DNA of 17,929 bases from Aphodosoma sp044433285. Its GTDB lineage: Bacteria; Bacteroidota; Bacteroidia; Bacteroidales; Paludibacteraceae. The stretch covers positions 1-17,929 of the forward strand of contig JAWXTU010000043.1 of NCBI GenBank assembly GCA_044433285.1, in the 5' to 3' direction. The stretch's first letter is position 1, and the number at the start of each line of letters is the position of its first letter. Below the pieces are notes generated by a model that saw only the letters and a list, made by a program, of their open reading frames with translations, ran no database searches and was not told the origin of the DNA. Below, piece by piece: positions 1-6,425 of this stretch. The position numbers and the translations under genes were made by a program.

Positions 1-26
1 TATCATAAGTGCAAGGTTTTATGGTA

Positions 27-58
27 CAAAGATAGTCATTTTTTTGCACTTGACCAAA
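27..58 (-). promoter_or_regulatory. Leftward promoter for a gene outside the window
   Basis: On the minus strand a TTTGG box (complement of 54-58) is followed after 19 bp by TATCTTTG (complement of 27-34). This fits the Bacteroidota sigma-ABfr consensus (TTTG, 19-20 bp, TAnnTTTG). Transcription would start near position 20 and run out of the left edge, so the gene it serves is not visible. Confidence 0.7.
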
Positions 59-594
59 TGTTTTAGCTAAATAATTCACTAAATATCAGTACTTTTGATG
101 ATTTTTCAGTAAACCCTAAAATAAATTAATTTTGAAAGACTTTTTTGGTGAGATTTAATGTGATTTAACTATTATTAATACCAGGTGTGTCTATAACTCG
201 TTAGTGTTGTTTATTTTTGAAAATATTTTGGGTTGATAGATTAAACATATTAGATTATTAATCACTAAGGATTAAGCACTTAGGATGTTTTGTATGTTTG
301 TATCAGGAAAAAAAACAACTGATGTATTTGTTAATATTCGTAAAGATATTAACAAATAACAACAGATAGGATGCTGCCTTATGGGGGGGGGTAAAATGCT
401 GATTTACTGTATTTTAGTGAACTAATCTTACTAAATTGGCAAAATAAATGAGATTATTAGAAGACTATATTTTCTTTGGTTTTAACTCTATTTTGTAAAA
501 AAAAAATCCTATTTTTGCGCAAATCAGAGAAAATATGCACAAAAAATATGCGGCAAAAAAAGTTATCTAGAAATATCTTAAATCTTATCTTTTG
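59..594. other. Intergenic stretch without a recognisable gene
   Basis: This AT-rich stretch has no open frame with convincing coding character on either strand. It contains a 13-bp dyad (325-358), a run of nine G (383-391) that stands out in an otherwise very AT-rich region, and the 3' flank of the tRNA. I see no clear rho-independent terminator for the tRNA here. Confidence 0.6.
325..358. repeat. Perfect 13-bp inverted repeat
   Basis: TATTTGTTAATAT (325-337) is matched exactly by its reverse complement at 346-358, with an 8-nt loop. No T-run directly follows on either strand, so it does not look like an intrinsic terminator; the nearest T-run on the minus strand begins roughly a dozen bases beyond. 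It could be an operator-like dyad or an RNA hairpin. Confidence 0.75.
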
Positions 595-666
595 TACGCT
601 CGTACGGAATCGAACCGTAATCAAGGGAACCGGAATCCCACATTTTATCCATTAAACTACGAGCGC
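595..666 (-). tRNA. tRNA-Arg (anticodon CCG)
   Basis: Read on the minus strand, the sequence folds into a full cloverleaf. The 7-bp acceptor stem is GCGCTCG with CGAGCGT (one G-U pair), the anticodon loop is TTCCGGT giving anticodon CCG, and the T-arm is TACGG-TTCGATT-CCGTA followed by discriminator A. It should read the arginine codon CGG. No CCA is encoded, so the end must be added by tRNA nucleotidyltransferase. The 5' end lies only 2 nt beyond the hairpin that ends pnp, and I see no convincing TAnnTTTG promoter of its own between pnp and the tRNA. Confidence 0.95.
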
Positions 667-668
667 AG

Positions 669-713
669 AAAAAGAGATAGCTACCAATTTAATTTGGTTA
701 CTATCTCTTTTTT
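669..713 (-). terminator. Rho-independent terminator of pnp (bidirectional shape)
   Basis: An inverted repeat (AGAGATAG...CTATCTCT, extended inward by an imperfect CTACCAA/TTGGTTA pairing) is flanked by A- and T-runs, so it can work on both strands. On the minus strand it lies 10 bp after the pnp stop codon. The tRNA-Arg begins right behind its T-run. Confidence 0.85.
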
Positions 714-722
714 ATATGCTAA

Positions 723-3050
723 TTAAAATACCTCTGGAGTATTTTCGTTAGATGAGTTATTTTCTTGACGTTCTGGACGTTCTGGACGCTCTGGACGTTC
801 TGGACGCTCTTGACGAGGACGACGATCGCCTCTGTCATATCCACCTCTGTCATATCCACCACGATCTTGGCGAGGACGACGATCAACTCTATCACCACGT
901 TCTGGACGAGGACGACGCTCTGGTTCTACATAACCCTCTGGTTTCTCTTTTAATGCTTTAGCAGAAAGTTTGAATTTACCAGTTTTAGGGTCAACTTCAA
1001 GTAGTTTGATATCTATCAAATCACCCTCTTTGATGCCAGTCTCTTCCATTGTTTCAAAACGACGCCAGTCTATTTCTGAAATGTGAAGTAAACCCTCTTT
1101 GCCAGGCATAAATTCTACGAAACAGCCATAAGCCATAATAGATGTAACCTTAGCATTGTAAGTAGCACCCACTTCAGGTATAGCAACGATACCCTTGATT
1201 TTAGCAACTGCTATATCAATTTGCTCTTTGTTAGTACCAGCAATTTCGATGCGTCCACCCTCTTCAACTTCCTCTATAGCAACAGATGCGCCAGATTCTG
1301 CTTGAATACCTTGAATGATTTTTCCACCAGGACCGATAACAGCACCGATAAGCTCTTTAGGTATCATCATAGTGATGATGCGTGGAGCGTGAGGTTTAAG
1401 GTCAGCACGTGGTTCAGGCATTGTTTCAGCTATTTTGTCAAGGATATGCATACGACCTTCGTGTGCTTGACGTAGAGCAGTTTCAAGAATTTCATAGCTC
1501 AATCCATCTACCTTAATATCCATTTGAGTAGCAGTAATACCATCGCGAGTACCTGTTACCTTAAAGTCCATATCGCCAAGGTGGTCTTCATCACCAAGTA
1601 TATCGCTCAATACAGCAAAATTAGTACCTTTGTTTTCAGAGATAAGACCCATTGCAATACCCGATACAGGTTTTTTCATAGGCACACCAGCATCCATAAG
1701 AGCCAATGTTCCTGCACATACAGTAGCCATTGACGAAGAACCGTTAGATTCTAAAATGTCAGATACGATACGTACTACGTAAGGGTAATTGTCTGGCAAC
1801 ATTGGTTTGATAGCGCGGAATGCAAGGTTTCCGTGACCCACTTCGCGACGACCAACACCACGAGAAGGACGAGCCTCTCCAGTAGAGAATGGTGGGAAGT
1901 TGTAGTGCAACAAGAAACGTTCTTTACCCGAAATTAGAGCCTCATCAACCAATTTTTCATCCATTTTAGTACCAAGAGTAACAGTACTTAATGATTGAGT
2001 TTCGCCACGAGTAAACACAGCCGAACCGTGAGGTCCTGGAAGATAACCGACTTCTGACCAGATAGGGCGGATTTCAGTTGTTTTACGACCATCAAGGCGT
2101 TTGCCTTCGTCGAGGATTGAGCGGCGCATAGCCTCTTTTTCCACATCGTGGTAATATCTGCCGATAAGAGCACCTTTTTCAGCTAATTCCTCTTCGCTGA
2201 AAGTAGATTTATACTCCTCTAATACCGCTTTGAAGTTTGCAGCGCGTAGATGTTTATCAGCGTTGCAAGCAGTAGCGTGAACGTATACTTTGTCGTAAGT
2301 TTTTTCGCGCACATCTTTGCGAAGATCCTCATCGTTCACTTCGTGGCAATATTCGCGTTTAGTGGTCTTGCCAGCAGCCTCCATCATTTCGATTTGAGCT
2401 TGGCAGTGTACTTTGATTGCTTCGTGAGCCACTTTCATAGCCTCTAACAAATCGTTTTCAGACACCTCTTTCATCTCACCCTCAACCATCATAATATTCT
2501 CCATAGTAGCTGCTACCATAATTTCCATATCTGCCTCTTTAAGAGCAGCAAAAGTAGGGTTGATAACAAACTCGCCATTGATACGTGCAACACGTACTTC
2601 AGAAATTGGTCCGTGGAATGGTATGTCAGATACTGCAAGCGCAGCAGATGCAGCTAAACCAGCAAGAGCATCAGGCATATCCTCACCATCTGATGAGTAT
2701 AATGTTACATTAACAAAAGTTTCAGCGTGAAAATCATCTGGGAATAGTGGACGTAATGCGCGGTCAACTAAACGAGAAACAAGTATTTCATAATCACTTG
2801 CACGACCTTCTCTGCGTGTAAATCCACCTGGCACACGTCCGTTTGAAGCAAATTTTTCTTTGTAATCCACAGAAAGTGGCATAAAATCAGTGCCTGGATT
2901 TGCATCCTGAGCACTACATACTGTAGCCAACAACATAGTGTTTCCCATTGTCAGCATCACTGCACCGTCAGCCTGTTTTGCTAACTTACCCGTCTCTAGG
3001 GTAATGGTGCGTCCATCGCCGAGTGCGATGGTTTTTGTAACTACATTCAT
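723..3050 (-). CDS. pnp: Polyribonucleotide nucleotidyltransferase (PNPase)
   Basis: PNPase degrades RNA 3' to 5' by phosphorolysis, releasing nucleoside diphosphates, and works in cytoplasmic mRNA turnover. The 775 residues show the full family layout: a first RNase PH core (about 1-235), a helical linker, a second RNase PH core (about 310-550), a KH domain (about 558-616, with GxxGxxG-type loop GPGGK at 573-577) and an S1 domain (about 627-697). Active-site features are present: RR at 401-402, GSSS at 437-440, and D487 and D493 in the GDEDHLGDMD motif. After the S1 domain comes a tail of about 75 residues (702-775) rich in Arg, Gly and Pro, with RGGY repeats and a run of RPE/ERP triplets, longer than in E. 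coli PNPase and probably disordered and RNA-binding. The start is ATG at 3050, with a TAnnTTTG box about 45 bp upstream; a terminator follows the stop codon. Confidence 0.98.
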   Translation of the reverse strand: MNVVTKTIALGDGRTITLETGKLAKQADGAVMLTMGNTMLLATVCSAQDANPGTDFMPLSVDYKEKFASNGRVPGGFTRREGRASDYEILVSRLVDRALRPLFPDDFHAETFVNVTLYSSDGEDMPDALAGLAASAALAVSDIPFHGPISEVRVARINGEFVINPTFAALKEADMEIMVAATMENIMMVEGEMKEVSENDLLEAMKVAHEAIKVHCQAQIEMMEAAGKTTKREYCHEVNDEDLRKDVREKTYDKVYVHATACNADKHLRAANFKAVLEEYKSTFSEEELAEKGALIGRYYHDVEKEAMRRSILDEGKRLDGRKTTEIRPIWSEVGYLPGPHGSAVFTRGETQSLSTVTLGTKMDEKLVDEALISGKERFLLHYNFPPFSTGEARPSRGVGRREVGHGNLAFRAIKPMLPDNYPYVVRIVSDILESNGSSSMATVCAGTLALMDAGVPMKKPVSGIAMGLISENKGTNFAVLSDILGDEDHLGDMDFKVTGTRDGITATQMDIKVDGLSYEILETALRQAHEGRMHILDKIAETMPEPRADLKPHAPRIITMMIPKELIGAVIGPGGKIIQGIQAESGASVAIEEVEEGGRIEIAGTNKEQIDIAVAKIKGIVAIPEVGATYNAKVTSIMAYGCFVEFMPGKEGLLHISEIDWRRFETMEETGIKEGDLIDIKLLEVDPKTGKFKLSAKALKEKPEGYVEPERRPRPERGDRVDRRPRQDRGGYDRGGYDRGDRRPRQERPERPERPERPERQENNSSNENTPEVF
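770..814. repeat. 9-bp tandem repeat within the pnp tail
   Basis: Five 9-bp units (GTTCTGGAC, GTTCTGGAC, GCTCTGGAC, GTTCTGGAC, GCTCTTGAC) encode the Arg-Pro-Glu triplets near the PNPase C-terminus. Each unit is a multiple of three, so slippage would change tail length without a frameshift. A 15-bp duplication coding for DRGGY DRGGY lies next to it at about 826-860. Confidence 0.85.
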
Positions 3051-3092
3051 AAAATCGTAATTAAATTTTTTATATATTCTCGAAAATTATCG

Positions 3093-3100
3093 CAAAGATA
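3093..3100 (-). promoter_or_regulatory. Probable pnp promoter (-7 box)
   Basis: TATCTTTG on the minus strand matches TAnnTTTG. It would place the transcription start near 3087 and leave a leader of about 35 nt before the pnp ATG. No clear TTG box is seen at the expected distance, so the -33 element is weak or absent. Confidence 0.55.
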
Positions 3101-3453
3101 CAACTTTTTTCTCATTCTATCACTATATATAAGGTGAAATTTCTACTTACAGTTTAAAAGATGATTTTTGGTGAAGTAAAATAGTATCGTTATTTACAAC
3201 TAATTTCTTAAATTTAAGAATATTTGATGCACATATTTTTTTGCAAAATCGCATATTTTGGCAAAAATGTGCCGTTAAGAATATGCAATTATATCAGCAA
3301 AAGTGGATTTTAACGTTATTTATTTACGATTTTCATATAGCTAAACAGTTACAACTCAATTGAATAAGTAAGAAGATAAGTGTTAAATAGTTGTTTTTCT
3401 TACAAATTTACTCTATTGTCGAAAAATATGTTTTAGAATAGTTTATTTTTTTC
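3101..3453. other. Intergenic region with palindromes upstream of pnp
   Basis: There is no gene here. It holds a perfect 16-bp palindrome, TTCTTAAATTTAAGAA (3205-3220). Next to it is an imperfect hairpin whose arms are GCACAT...TTTTTGC and GCAAAAATGTGC (3229-3272). The word TTAAGAATAT occurs twice (about 3214 and 3275). This lies between the divergent promoters of pnp (minus) and the candidate small RNA (plus) and could be a regulator-binding region. Confidence 0.5.
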
Positions 3454-3483
3454 TTGCTATATAGAAAAAAAATTGTTACTTTG
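3454..3483 (+). promoter_or_regulatory. Promoter of candidate small RNA
   Basis: TTG at 3454-3456 is followed after 19 bp by TTACTTTG (3476-3483), one base from the TAnnTTTG consensus. The following GCATCC is often seen at Bacteroidota start sites. Transcription should begin close to 3489. Confidence 0.6.
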
Positions 3484-3488
3484 CATCC

Positions 3489-3602
3489 GAAGTCAAACAG
3501 AGACTTCAACTAAAGAAGCTTAATCTTTTTTACCTTAAAAGAAACTAATACTAGAAATTACCTTATTGAGAGGGATCCTTTGTGAAAAGGGTCTCTTTTT
3601 TT
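3489..3602 (+). ncRNA. Candidate small structured RNA, about 115 nt
   Basis: A Bacteroidota-type promoter lies just upstream and a strong intrinsic terminator closes the unit, with no convincing open frame between them. The 5' end folds into a perfect hairpin, GAAGTC with GACTTC and a 7-nt loop (3489-3507). The middle is single-stranded and A/U-rich. The 3' end is the terminator hairpin (3570-3597) plus a U-run. The next gene, cdd, has its own consensus promoter further on, so this unit looks independent rather than a leader. The arrangement recalls the orphan Bacteroidales-1 RNA motif, which is also bounded by a promoter of this type and a terminator, but I cannot test that relation. It could instead be an attenuated leader with readthrough into cdd. 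Confidence 0.55.
3570..3602 (+). terminator. Rho-independent terminator of the candidate small RNA
   Basis: A 12-bp stem (GAGGGATCCTTT with AAAGGGTCTCTT, including G-U pairs) and GTGA loop is followed by an unbroken T-run through 3602. Confidence 0.85.
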
Positions 3603-3619
3603 ATCTTTTAATAATAGTT

Positions 3620-3640
3620 AAGGGGACTTGAAAAACTCCT
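3620..3640. repeat. Intergenic hairpin element, copy E1 (diverged)
   Basis: AAGGGGACTTG followed by AAAAACTCCT matches the element found at 8142-8168 apart from a few bases. The AGG(A)G/CTCCT arms still pair partly. It lies just upstream of the cdd promoter. Confidence 0.5.
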
Positions 3641-3650
3641 TTAAAATAAA

Positions 3651-3682
3651 TTTGGTAATTCAAAAAATAATTATTACATTTG
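3651..3682 (+). promoter_or_regulatory. Promoter of cdd and the START-like gene
   Basis: TTTGG (3651-3655) and TACATTTG (3675-3682) are separated by 19 bp, an almost perfect Bacteroidota promoter. The leader to the cdd ATG is about 33 nt and contains AAAGGGA roughly 9 nt before the start codon, an unusually good ribosome-binding site for this phylum. Confidence 0.85.
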
Positions 3683-3719
3683 TGCACTCAAAAATAATTA
3701 TAAATAAAGGGACTAAAAT

Positions 3720-4199
3720 ATGCAAAAGAGAGTGATAGAAGTTGCGGTTGGTGTATATGATTACAACGAATTGTCGGAGAGAGATAAGCAACTTGTTGAT
3801 GCAGCCAAAGAAACGACAACAAGGTCGTATGCTCCATATTCTCGATTTAATGTTGCCGCTGCGATTATGTTAGATAATGGCGAGATAGTGGTTGGCACAA
3901 ATCAAGAAAACTCGGCTTATCCGTCGGGTTTATGTGCTGAAAGAGTTGCTATGTTTTATGCAAATTCTAAATATCCAGAAGCATCTCCTATAGCATTGGC
4001 AATTGCCACATTTGCGCAAGGCGAATTTTTGGCTGAGCCTATCACCCCGTGTGGGGCTTGTCGTCAAGTGCTACTTGAGAGTGAAGATAGATATGGTAAA
4101 CCGATTGAGGTGCTGATGTATGGCACAAATCATATTTATCAGATTGCTTCGGTAAAAGATTTACTCCCTTTATGCTTTGATAAATCGTCGCTAAAGTAA
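3720..4199 (+). CDS. cdd: Cytidine deaminase
   Basis: The enzyme hydrolyses cytidine and deoxycytidine to uridine and deoxyuridine plus ammonia, in cytoplasmic pyrimidine salvage. The 159-residue length fits the small homotetrameric class. The zinc site is complete: CAE at 72-74 (Cys72 as ligand, Glu74 as proton shuttle) and PCGAC at 110-114 (Cys111 and Cys114 as ligands). The three-cysteine zinc set is typical of the tetrameric enzymes. The substrate-binding stretch around YAPYSRFNVAAA (38-49) and the NQENSAYPSG segment (61-70) are also recognisable. The ATG at 3720 is supported by the promoter and ribosome-binding site just upstream. The START-like gene follows after 54 bp and is probably on the same transcript. 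Confidence 0.97.
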   Translation: MQKRVIEVAVGVYDYNELSERDKQLVDAAKETTTRSYAPYSRFNVAAAIMLDNGEIVVGTNQENSAYPSGLCAERVAMFYANSKYPEASPIALAIATFAQGEFLAEPITPCGACRQVLLESEDRYGKPIEVLMYGTNHIYQIASVKDLLPLCFDKSSLK

Positions 4200-4253
4200 C
4201 GAAATTGAACCTGACAATAGAAATTACAGCAGAATACTAAATATTAAATCTAT

Positions 4254-4640
4254 ATGAAAACAAAAAAAGAAAAACTGACCCTAGAATTTGTTTTTAACCG
4301 TGGGTCGCAAAGTGTTTTTTGGAAATCTATATCCACCCCTAATGGATTGCAGGAGTGGTTTGCCGACAGTGTAACACTAGAGGGTAAAAGATGGATTTTC
4401 AGATGGAATGATACAATCCAAGTAGCACAATATCTAGCGTCTGTTCAAAATAAATATGTAAAATACCGATGGGAAGATGAAGACGATGATACATATTTCG
4501 AGTTTAGAATTAACACAGACCCTGTTACAGCTACAATTTCGCTTGTTATTACCGATTTTGCCGAGGCAGATGAGGTGGAGAGTGTAAAATCGTTGTGGGA
4601 GAAACAGGTAGATGATCTGCTCAGACATATAGGACTATAG
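4254..4640 (+). CDS. START-like domain protein (SRPBCC fold)
   Basis: The 128-residue protein resembles the short START-like proteins common in Bacteroidota. The visible pattern is that of a single helix-grip domain: an N-terminal beta strand (EKLTLEFVF), a short helix with STPNGLQEWFAD, the GKRWIFRW strand with an acidic EDEDDDTYFEFRI strand, and a long C-terminal helix (about 104-127). It has no signal peptide or membrane segment, so it should be cytoplasmic. Such folds form a hydrophobic cavity, but the ligand and function of this group are not known to me. It follows cdd by 54 bp, probably as an operon. Its TAG stop codon lies inside the left end of a hairpin element (4636-4845). Confidence 0.85.
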   Translation: MKTKKEKLTLEFVFNRGSQSVFWKSISTPNGLQEWFADSVTLEGKRWIFRWNDTIQVAQYLASVQNKYVKYRWEDEDDDTYFEFRINTDPVTATISLVITDFAEADEVESVKSLWEKQVDDLLRHIGL

Positions 4641-4845
4641 GGGACATCTAAAAACTCCCCGATTAAAAAATTAAATTAATAATATGAGACTCTAAACAGT
4701 TCTTTTGCAATATTTTTGATCCTTATTAGCCTATTTTACCTCTTATATCACTCATTTAGCCCGCTAAACTCGCGATATGCTAGTCAAAATAGTTCTAATA
4801 ATTTTTCAAAAATTTCTACAAAGCAGTTTATAGAAGTCCCCTATA
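4636..4845. repeat. Long imperfect inverted repeat, intergenic element copy E2
   Basis: The two ends are inverted copies: TATAGGGGACATCTAAAAAC from 4636 on the plus strand and TATAGGGGACTTCTATAAAC read leftward from 4845. Inside, the arms remain alignable over about 55 nt, for example CTTTTGCAATATTTTTGA against CTTTGTAGAAATTTTTGA, and TTATTAG-CCTATTTT against TTATTAGAACTATTTT. The left half also carries an extra small hairpin (GGGGA/TCCCC). No open frame is present. The element fills most of the gap between two convergent operons and overlaps the stop codon of the START-like gene. It looks like a MITE- or BIME-like element. Confidence 0.75.
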
Positions 4846-4885
4846 TTTTATATATTACTAGATTATAAATTGTGTTGGTAAAAGA

Positions 4886-4924
4886 AAATCGCCCAAGATG
4901 AGTGTTATCTCTCCTGAGCGATTT
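4886..4924 (-). terminator. Rho-independent terminator of the envelope operon
   Basis: On the minus strand AAATCGCTCAGGA pairs with TCTTGGGCGATTT (13 bp with G-U pairs), followed by TTTTCTTTT. It lies about 45 bp after the stop codon of the acidic lipoprotein, so it ends the TlpA-DUF6029-Omp28-lipoprotein transcript. Confidence 0.8.
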
Positions 4925-4926
4925 AC

Positions 4927-4953
4927 TATAAGGGAGTTATAAAGTCTCCTATA
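4927..4953. repeat. Intergenic hairpin element, minimal copy E3
   Basis: TATAAGGGAG, a 7-nt centre, then GTCTCCTATA forms a compact palindrome: TATA ends and GGGAG/CTCC arms like the longer elements, but with almost no interior. It sits between the lipoprotein stop codon and the terminator. Confidence 0.6.
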
Positions 4954-4969
4954 ATTATTGCATAAAATA

Positions 4970-5494
4970 TTATTCGCCAGCAATAACAAAATTAACTGTT
5001 ACACTCACCTCTTCATCTCCATTAGAGAATACAAATACAGATGTAGCTATTGCCTCTACTGACAGATAATCATCTGGAATAGAAAGTTTAAACTCAAAAT
5101 TTTCCGAACCTCCAGGAGATGTTGCACCAGTAGTTGCAGACCAAACCTCTGTAGTTTCACCATTACTAGGCACACAAGAGATACCGATACAACCTTCCAT
5201 TGTATATGTGTCAAGATCAAATTGACGAGTCTCTGTGATAGTTAAATCTCTCTCTGATTTATCATCATTATACATTGTACCACCAAAGTGCATTGTGTTA
5301 AAAGCATCTATCTCTGTAACAGTTATCACATCGCCATCTTCTAGCTCTTCACCATCATACTCTACAGCAAACACTGATTCTGTATCTGGTGTTGGATCTG
5401 TATTTGGATCTTCTTCTGGATCTTCACAAGATGCAAATCCTACTACAACTGCAAGGGCTAAAGCTGCCATTGCAAATTTTCTTAAATTTTTCAT
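4970..5494 (-). CDS. Small acidic lipoprotein of unknown function
   Basis: I do not recognise the family. The 174-residue product begins with a lipoprotein signal peptide (MKNLRKF, hydrophobic run, FASC) with the lipidated cysteine at 23. The mature start, CEDPEEDPNTDP, is strongly acidic, which in Bacteroidota often marks lipoproteins exported to the cell surface. The rest is Asp/Glu/Thr-rich with predicted beta strands, perhaps a single immunoglobulin-like domain, and contains a CIGISC pair (Cys102, Cys107) that could form a disulfide. It is the last gene of the TlpA/DUF6029/Omp28 operon, 97 bp after Omp28, and a terminator follows. The leader just upstream carries a 9-bp tandem repeat (5511-5555). 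The ATG at 5494 is the only start that includes the signal peptide. Confidence 0.85.
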   Translation of the reverse strand: MKNLRKFAMAALALAVVVGFASCEDPEEDPNTDPTPDTESVFAVEYDGEELEDGDVITVTEIDAFNTMHFGGTMYNDDKSERDLTITETRQFDLDTYTMEGCIGISCVPSNGETTEVWSATTGATSPGGSENFEFKLSIPDDYLSVEAIATSVFVFSNGDEEVSVTVNFVIAGE

Positions 5495-5510
5495 TTTAAT
5501 ATTGTTTTTA

Positions 5511-5555
5511 TTGTTAGTATTGTTAGTATTGTTAGTAATTTTAGTATTGTTAGTA
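5511..5555. repeat. 9-bp tandem repeat in the lipoprotein leader
   Basis: Five 9-bp units on the plus strand: TTGTTAGTA three times, ATTTTAGTA, then TTGTTAGTA. On the coding strand this is a TACTAACAA repeat lying 17-61 nt upstream of the lipoprotein ATG, between the Omp28 stop and this gene. Change in copy number would alter the spacing before the ribosome-binding region but no reading frame. Confidence 0.9.
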
Positions 5556-5591
5556 TTCTAAATCACGTAAATATCAAAACATTCATTCATC

Positions 5592-6416
5592 TTATTTGAG
5601 TTTCACCTCTGCTGCTTGTACCACCTCTTTAGTATCGGTATTAATCAATACGGCAACCACAGTACAGTTGTCAGCAACGTAACCATCTGCTGCATCGAAT
5701 GTATAGTTATATGATTTATTATATTCTCCACTCAATACACCCAACTCATCACCCCATATATCATTTATACATGCACGAAGCACATGGTTATGCTCATAAT
5801 CCATAATATAACCACCCTCGGCAGATGACCAAGCCTGCGGTCCGACCATACCAGACTCTAGCAACCACAACTGCAACGATACTCCGTAAGTAAGTGTAGA
5901 CTCAGGTGTTAATGTAACATCTAATGTATAGACGCTATCTGCGCTCATAGTTTTTTGAATATCAACATAACAATCTGGAGCATTTACATATTCTGAGATA
6001 AATGATGCTGTCCATTGTGGATACAGTTGAAAATAATCACCAGAAGATTTTTTTGAATTAATCACACCTGCAGGCAGTGCTGTAGAAGACGAACCACCAT
6101 AAAACGACAGATAATCGGCTGCATCTTGCGAACGCAAATCGAGTGCTTCACCTTTAGGCTCTGTAAAACCGTGACCCATTGGGTGCATCGCTACTACCAC
6201 AACTCCTTCGCCGAACTCATCCATCAATGACTCTGTTACCGTAGCAGCATCGGGACAATTGACACAATACCAACCAGTAAAATCTATCAGCAACACTGTA
6301 CGATCTGATTCTGGTATCTCCACCTCTATAAAGCGATCATCTTCGCTTATAACATCGCAAGCCGAAAATGAGGCAAGCAATAAAAATAGTATAAATATAT
6401 TTCTTAATTTCATCAT
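5592..6416 (-). CDS. Omp28-related lipoprotein with thioredoxin-like fold
   Basis: The 274-residue protein resembles the Omp28 family of Bacteroidota outer-membrane proteins. A lipoprotein signal (MMKLRN, hydrophobic run, FSAC) gives lipidated Cys20, followed by acidic residues. Residues about 38-140 form a thioredoxin-like domain: VLLIDFTGWYCVNC with a CxxC pair at 51 and 54, and ALPAG with the expected cis-proline at 115. The C-terminal half (about 148-274) is beta-rich and includes the NHVLRA stretch (210-215). The role is probably thiol/disulfide exchange or binding at the envelope surface, but the substrate is unknown. The ATG (6416) follows the DUF6029 stop by only 9 bp, implying coupled translation. 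A second ATG follows at once (6413), so the exact start could be one codon later. Confidence 0.88.
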   Translation of the reverse strand: MMKLRNIFILFLLLASFSACDVISEDDRFIEVEIPESDRTVLLIDFTGWYCVNCPDAATVTESLMDEFGEGVVVVAMHPMGHGFTEPKGEALDLRSQDAADYLSFYGGSSSTALPAGVINSKKSSGDYFQLYPQWTASFISEYVNAPDCYVDIQKTMSADSVYTLDVTLTPESTLTYGVSLQLWLLESGMVGPQAWSSAEGGYIMDYEHNHVLRACINDIWGDELGVLSGEYNKSYNYTFDAADGYVADNCTVVAVLINTDTKEVVQAAEVKLK

Positions 6417-6425
6417 TATCAGAGG

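Noticed and set aside
510..517. TATTTTTG as a plus-strand promoter
   Set aside because: The nearest TTTG is only 14 bp upstream, too close for the consensus, and the transcript would only run antisense to the tRNA.
752..961. Plus-strand open frames of 62-69 codons opposite the pnp tail
   Set aside because: They are the antisense of the repetitive Arg/Pro/Glu-coding DNA; the low-complexity translation and lack of a promoter show they are shadows.
5235..5561. Plus-strand open frame of 108 codons ending in a Leu/Val-rich stretch that resembles a membrane segment
   Set aside because: The hydrophobic end comes from the 9-bp TTGTTAGTA repeat and the rest is antisense to the lipoprotein gene.
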